From assembly GCF_000620625.1 (NCBI RefSeq), contig NZ_JIAW01000001.1, positions 186,001 through 250,000 on the forward strand: a stretch of 64,000 nt of DNA, given 5' to 3'. The notes beneath the pieces are model-generated. The model saw only the letters and a list, made by a program, of their open reading frames with translations. It was not told where the DNA came from and did no database searches. The translations under genes were made by a program, and so were the position numbers. This document shows positions 59,635-64,000 of this stretch, one piece after another. The DNA comes from Mycobacterium sp. URHB0044. Its GTDB lineage: Bacteria > Actinomycetota > Actinomycetes > Mycobacteriales > Mycobacteriaceae. How positions within the stretch are numbered: position 1 is the first letter of the stretch; each line of letters opens with the position of its first letter.

Positions 59635-61258
59635 ATGGCAAGACAACGGGCGAGCGAGGCCGACTACGTCGTCGTCGGATCGGGAAGCTCCGGTAGTGCG
59701 GTCGCCGGGCGGCTCGCCCAAGCCGGTCACTCCGTCATCCTGCTCGAAGCGGGCAAGAGCGACGAGAAGTTCCTGATCAAGAAGCCCGGCATGATCGGCC
59801 CGATGCACGCCGTGCCGCAGCTCAAGAAGACCGTCGACTGGGGCTTCTACTCGACCCCGCAGAAGCACCTCCTCGACCGCAAGATGCCGGCCCCGCGCGG
59901 CAAGATCGTCGGCGGCTCGAGCTCGATCAACGGCATGGTCTACGTGCGTGGCAACCGCGCCAACTTCGACGCCTGGGCCGCCGAGGGCAACGAGGGCTGG
60001 GACGCCGATTCGGTCAACGCGGCGTACAAGCGCATGGAGGACTACGAGGGTGGCGAGGACGCCTACCGCGGAGCAGGCGGTCCAATTCGCATCACCCGTA
60101 ACAAGTTTCCGCAAGAGGGAACCTGGCGATTCCTCGAGGCCACCGCCGCCGCGCTGGGTGTGCCGATCAACGAGGACTACAAACGGGGAGCGCCAGGAGG
60201 GCATCTCCCGGATGCAGCAGAACGCCGCCGACGGCCTCCGGTACAGCGCATCGCGCGGCTACGTCCATCACCTCGCCCCGGCCACGTTGAGCCTGCAAAG
60301 CCGGGTGATGGTGAACAAGGTCAACATCGACAACGGCCGGGCCGTCGGCGTCGAGGTGACCGACAAGAACGGTTCCAGGCGAACGATCCGCGCGGGCAAG
60401 GAGGTCATCCTCTCGGCGGGCTTCGTCGGCTCGGCGCAGCTACTGATGCTCTCGGGTGTCGGGCACGCCCAGCACCTGCGCGACCATGGCATCCAGGTCA
60501 TCGCGGATCTGCCGGTCGGCGACAACCTGCACGATCATCTGTTCCATGCGATGACGTTCCACACCACCTCGACCAAGATGAGGGGCAGCGCGGGCTTCTT
60601 CGCCCGTGGCATTGCCAGGGAGGTCCTCCGGCCCGGGACGACGTTCCTGGCCAATTCCGTCTTCGAGTCGGTTGGCTTCGTGCAGACCTCGCAGGCCACG
60701 AACGGCATTCCGGATCTTCAGCTGCACATGCTGCCGTGGGCTTACGTCTCGCCGAACCAGGACGAGCCGATCATGCACGACGTGGACCCGCGCACTGCGA
60801 TGACGGTCTTCGCGACCTTGATCTACCCGAAGAGCCGCGGCACGCTGCGCCTGGCTTCGGCCGACCCGACCGCGTCGCCGCTCATCGACTACGGCTATCT
60901 GACCGACGACGTCGACTTCGAGCTGCTCGTCGAGGGCACGGCCATGATCCGCGAGATCATGGCGCACGACGCCTTCGCCGGCTCCGTGCTGGAAGAGATC
61001 CATCCCGGCGTCGACCTGCAGGGCAGCGAGCTGCGGCGGGCGATGCTCAACCGGGTGAACTCGGTCTACCACGGTGTCGGCACCTGCCGGATGGGCGTCG
61101 ACGAACTGTCCGTCGTGGACCCGAGCCTGAAGGTGCGTGGCGTCGAAGGGCTTCGGGTGGCGGACGCCTCGATCATGCCGTCGATCACCGGCGGCAACAC
61201 CAACGCCCCGGCGATCATGATCGGCGAGAAGGCCGCGAGCATCATCCTCGGCGGATGA
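59635..61258 (+). pseudogene. GMC-family oxidoreductase with a single-base frameshift
   Basis: From ATG 59635 the frame has the FAD motif VVGSGSSGSAVAGRLAQAG and RGKIVGGSSSINGMVYVRG, then is lost near 60181. The adjacent frame continues with GERQEGISRMQQNAADGLRY and carries the C-terminal catalytic HGVGTCRMG and SIMPSITGGNTNAPAIM to 61258. One extra A in AAA (60181-60183) explains it; removing it gives an intact 540-residue enzyme resembling choline or alcohol dehydrogenases of the family. Either a recent inactivation or a sequencing error. Confidence 0.85.
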
Positions 61259-61275
61259 GGGCGCTCACCTTGAAT

Positions 61276-61307
61276 GGTAGTCACTCTAATCTTGACAGTG
61301 ACTCTCA
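61276..61307. promoter_or_regulatory. Operator candidate, copy 2 (dehydrogenase/SDR/FAD operon)
   Basis: ATCTTGACAGTGACTCTCA at 61289-61307 repeats copy 1 with two changes. AGTCACT at 61279-61285 is the inverted partner of AGTGACT at 61297-61303. The site lies 12 to 21 bp before the possible start codons of the next gene. Confidence 0.6.
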
Positions 61308-61328
61308 ATCGCGGCTTGAATGACTCCC

Positions 61329-62399
61329 ATGGCGATTCGAGTGGTGCAGTGGGCGACGGGTGGCGTTGGCAAGGCGGCGATCGAGGGGGTGCTGGCGCAT
61401 CCCGACCTCGAGTTGGTGGGCGCATGGGTGCACTCGGAGAGCAAGCACGGCAAGGACGTCGGCGAACTCGTCGGCCTCGACCCGGTCGGGGTGACCGCGA
61501 CGACCAGCATGGACGACATCCTCGCCCTCGACGCTGACTGCGTGGTCTACAGCCCGCTGCTGCCGAACGAGGACGAGGTGGTCGCGCTCCTTCGGTCGGG
61601 CAAGAGCGTCGTCACGCCCGTCGGTTGGGTCTATCCCGACCTGGAGAACTGCAAGGCCATCCTCGACGCTTGCGCCGAGGGTGGAAGTACGTTGCACGGC
61701 ACCGGCATTCACCCGGGTGGCATCACTGAGCGGTTCCCACTGATGGTCTCCGCTCTGACCTCGGGGGTCACGCATGTGCGTTCGGAGGAGTTCAGCGACA
61801 TCCGCACGTACAACGCACCCGACGTCGTCCGCCACATCATGGGGTTCGGCGTGACGCCGGAGGCGGCGATGGCCGGACCGATCGTCGACCTGCTGGCCGC
61901 GGGCTTCAAGGCGTCGGTTCGCATGATCGTCACGGAGATGGGTTTCGACGTCGATCCCGAGCTCGAGACGGTGCAGGAGGTTGCCGTCGCCACCGTGCCG
62001 ATCGATACGCCGGTCGGCGTCATCGAGCCGGGCCAAGTCGCCGCGCGAAAGTTCCACTGGCGCGCGCTCGTCGACGGAACACCGGTCGTCACCGCAAGCG
62101 TCAACTGGTTCATGGGGGAGGAGCACTTCGACCCCGCCTGGAGTTTCGGGCCCGAGGGGGAGCGGTTCGAGGTCGAGATCAGCGGTGAACCCGACGTAAA
62201 GCTCACGTTCAAGGGCCTACAACCCGAAACCATCGAAGAGGGGCTAGTGCGCAACCCCGGCATCGTGGTCACGGCCAACCACTGCGTCAGCGCGATCCCC
62301 TACGTCGTCGCCGCCGAACCGGGCATCAAGACCTATCTCGATCTGCCGTTATTGGCCGGCCGCGCGGCGCCGCAATTCGGGCTGGGCCGGACGAAGTGA
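61329..62399 (+). CDS. DapB-like NAD(P)-dependent dehydrogenase
   Basis: The protein has 356 residues from ATG 61329 (an in-frame ATG at 61320 gives three more). VVQWATGGVGKAAIEGV near residue 4 is a Rossmann motif; the N-terminal domain matches dihydrodipicolinate reductase-like proteins and the C-terminal part a 2,4-diaminopentanoate-dehydrogenase-like domain (HGTGIHPGGITERFPL near residue 125). Widespread in mycobacterial catabolic clusters with unknown substrates. It overlaps the next SDR by 4 bp. Confidence 0.83.
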   Translation: MAIRVVQWATGGVGKAAIEGVLAHPDLELVGAWVHSESKHGKDVGELVGLDPVGVTATTSMDDILALDADCVVYSPLLPNEDEVVALLRSGKSVVTPVGWVYPDLENCKAILDACAEGGSTLHGTGIHPGGITERFPLMVSALTSGVTHVRSEEFSDIRTYNAPDVVRHIMGFGVTPEAAMAGPIVDLLAAGFKASVRMIVTEMGFDVDPELETVQEVAVATVPIDTPVGVIEPGQVAARKFHWRALVDGTPVVTASVNWFMGEEHFDPAWSFGPEGERFEVEISGEPDVKLTFKGLQPETIEEGLVRNPGIVVTANHCVSAIPYVVAAEPGIKTYLDLPLLAGRAAPQFGLGRTK

Positions 62400-63199
62400 T
62401 CCTCGACGACTTTCGGCTCGACGGACGCGTCGCGGTCATCACCGGCGCCGGTCAGGGTATCGGTCGCGGGATTGCGCTCGGGCTGGCCGAGGCGGGGGCC
62501 ACCGTCGTGATCGGCGCGCGTACCCAGGCCGACCTCGACGACGTGGTCGCGTGCGTCGAGGAGGCTGGCGGTAGTGCTCTCGCCGTGGTCACGGACGTCC
62601 TCGTGGAAGAGCAACGGCGCCGGCTCATCGACTCTGCGGTCGATCGATTCGGCCGTCTCGACGTCCTCGTCAACAACGCAGGCGGTACGGGTCCACGGCC
62701 CGCGATGGCGACCTCGGAGCGGTTCTTCGACATGGCGATGAAGTTCAACGTCACCGCGCCGTTCCTCATGAGTCAGCTTGCGGCTCAGGCGATGGTGGAC
62801 ACCGCGGGCAGCGGAGCGATCGTCAACATCTCCTCGCGGTCCTCCGACATGGTGCTGAGCGCGTTCGTCGCGTACGGCGCGGGGAAGGCCGCGCTCAATC
62901 AGATGACGCGCAACCTTGCCGGGGAGTTCGCACCCTTTGTCCGGGTGAACGCGATCGTCGTCGGCGGCGTTGCGACCCAGGGTCTCGAAGTCGTTCTCAC
63001 CAACGACGAGTTGCGCGCCCAGTTCGAAGCCAACACCCCGATGGGGCGGCCGGGAACGCCGAGGGACATCGCCTGTGCCGCGCTCTATTTGGCGTCCCCT
63101 GCGTCATCCTGGGTCACCGGCAAGCTGCTGCACGTCGACGGCGGCTGCGAGCAGCCCGCGATGGACGTCCCGGTGCCGCGGTTGCGTCCGAGTCGCTGA
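62396..63199 (+). CDS. Short-chain dehydrogenase/reductase, second in the operon
   Basis: The protein has 267 residues from GTG 62396, which overlaps the preceding stop (GTGA). TGAGQGIGRGIALGLAEAG near residue 16, NNAGG near residue 95, catalytic Ser in NISSRSSDM and YGAGK near residue 160. The C-terminal GKLLHVDGGCEQP fits the FabG-like group. Coupled to the DapB-like gene and 3 bp before the FAD oxidoreductase. Confidence 0.88.
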   Translation: MILDDFRLDGRVAVITGAGQGIGRGIALGLAEAGATVVIGARTQADLDDVVACVEEAGGSALAVVTDVLVEEQRRRLIDSAVDRFGRLDVLVNNAGGTGPRPAMATSERFFDMAMKFNVTAPFLMSQLAAQAMVDTAGSGAIVNISSRSSDMVLSAFVAYGAGKAALNQMTRNLAGEFAPFVRVNAIVVGGVATQGLEVVLTNDELRAQFEANTPMGRPGTPRDIACAALYLASPASSWVTGKLLHVDGGCEQPAMDVPVPRLRPSR

Positions 63200-63202
63200 C
63201 GC

Positions 63203-64000
63203 GTGAACGCTGGAATGCCAACGGTTCTCGTCGCAGGCTTGGGTGACGTCGGGCTCCTCACCGCGATCCACCTCTCCCGTCATGCCAACGTGGTCGGCGT
63301 CTCCGCGAAGCCCGAACTGGTGACCGGCCAGGAACTGGGCGTGCGGTTGGCGAGACCGGACGACTGGGCGCGTGACAACCGAGTCGCCTTCGAACGCTAC
63401 CGGCGGCTCGATCGCGTGCGCCGCGTGCATGGGACGCTGACTGGCCTCGACCTGGAAGCGCGCGAGGTCACCGTCCGCCTGGCCGACGGCAGCGTCGCGG
63501 CCGAGGCGTACGACGTGCTGGTGGTGTCGACCGGTGTGACGAACGGATTCTGGCGCACCCCCGCCTTGCAGTCACGGGAGGAGATCGATGCCGCGATCCA
63601 AATCCATCACCAGACCGTTGCCGACGCAAGGTCGGTGATCGTCATCGGTGGCGGAGCCGCAGCAGTCAGCGCCGCCGCCAATCTACGGATCAGATGGCCG
63701 CACAAGATGATCGACCTCTACTATCCCGGCGAGCGCGCCTTGCCGCAGCACCATCCACGCGCCTGGGAGCAGGTGCGCCGCCGCCTCGTCGACCTCGGCA
63801 TCGGTCTCCATCCCGGGCACCGCGCGGTGGTGCCGGACGGCTTCGCGTGCGACGAAATCACCCACCAGCAGGTGCAGTGGAGTACCGGGCAACCCGCAAG
63901 CGAGGCCGACGCCGTCGTGTGGGCCATCGGCCGGGTGCGACCCAACACCGGCTGGCTGCCCGACTCGCTCCTCGACGAGCACGGCTTCGTGAAGGTCGGT
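63203..64000 (+). CDS. FAD-dependent pyridine nucleotide-disulphide oxidoreductase, cut by the window end
   Basis: The frame from GTG 63203 stays open to the end of the window (266 residues). It has two dinucleotide motifs: VLVAGLGDVGLLTAIHLSR near residue 7 and VIVIGGGAAAVSAAANL near residue 145, and the AIGRVRPNTGWL second FAD contact near residue 245. This is the NDH-2/AIF-like group of reductases. It may supply electrons for an oxygenase of the cluster that lies beyond the window. Confidence 0.82.
   Translation, partial: MNAGMPTVLVAGLGDVGLLTAIHLSRHANVVGVSAKPELVTGQELGVRLARPDDWARDNRVAFERYRRLDRVRRVHGTLTGLDLEAREVTVRLADGSVAAEAYDVLVVSTGVTNGFWRTPALQSREEIDAAIQIHHQTVADARSVIVIGGGAAAVSAAANLRIRWPHKMIDLYYPGERALPQHHPRAWEQVRRRLVDLGIGLHPGHRAVVPDGFACDEITHQQVQWSTGQPASEADAVVWAIGRVRPNTGWLPDSLLDEHGFVKVG

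Overview
The window looks like the chromosome of a fast- to intermediate-growing mycobacterium (Mycobacterium or Mycolicibacterium). The DNA is GC-rich with many GTG and TTG starts. It carries a polyketide lipid locus with PapA, MmpL, PE-PPE-fold and FadD proteins, and a block whose gene order follows M. tuberculosis Rv0245, Rv0247c-Rv0250c, Rv0252-Rv0253, Rv0259c-Rv0260c and Rv0262c-Rv0265c. These comparisons are from memory; no search was run.

Layout. 1-14.6 kb: a trehalose-polyphleate-type glycolipid locus. A large type I polyketide synthase (minus strand, its 3' part outside the window) is divergent from papA3, mmpL10, a PE-PPE-fold secreted esterase/acyltransferase and fadD23; a Gap/Sap-type membrane protein closes the locus. 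14.7-19.3 kb: flavin reductase, a 53-residue small protein and the Sdh1-type succinate dehydrogenase operon. 19.4-28.6 kb: a PEP-mutase/isocitrate-lyase-family protein, the assimilatory nitrite reductase nirBD, then siroheme genes (a CbiX-type chelatase and a HemD fused to a winged helix), a nuclease-family protein, a nucleotidyltransferase-like protein and the intrinsic aac(2')-I gene. 28.7-34 kb: pxpC/pxpB-type 5-oxoprolinase subunits, a queuosine-precursor-type transporter, the FecB2-type lipoprotein and two helical proteins of unknown role. 34.1-38.4 kb: a LuxC-like/LuxE-like/SDR operon, a small secreted protein and a LysE exporter.

38.5-45.5 kb is more accessory in character. A TetR regulator, a DUF2236 (MpaB/rubber-oxygenase-type) protein, two small proteins and a stand-alone MCE protein share one palindromic operator-like sequence. 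Next come a second TetR, two deazaflavin-dependent nitroreductase-family genes, a decayed SDR pseudogene and an HxlR regulator preceded by four spaced CTAG cores. 45.8-56.5 kb: a GT39-like membrane enzyme, hydrolases, SDRs, TetR and XRE regulators, phenolic acid decarboxylase, an amidase, a cupin, an MFS pump and a lipoprotein hydrolase.

56.6-64 kb: a plus-strand catabolic cluster (SDR, SnoaL-like, FadD19-like acyl-CoA synthetase, frameshifted GMC oxidoreductase, DapB-like dehydrogenase, SDR, FAD oxidoreductase cut by the window end). A 19-bp sequence recurs upstream of both of its halves, suggesting one regulator. The least conventional unit is the TetR-DUF2236-MCE neighbourhood (39.2-42.5 kb). 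I see no rRNA, tRNA, CRISPR array, prophage or complete insertion sequence.
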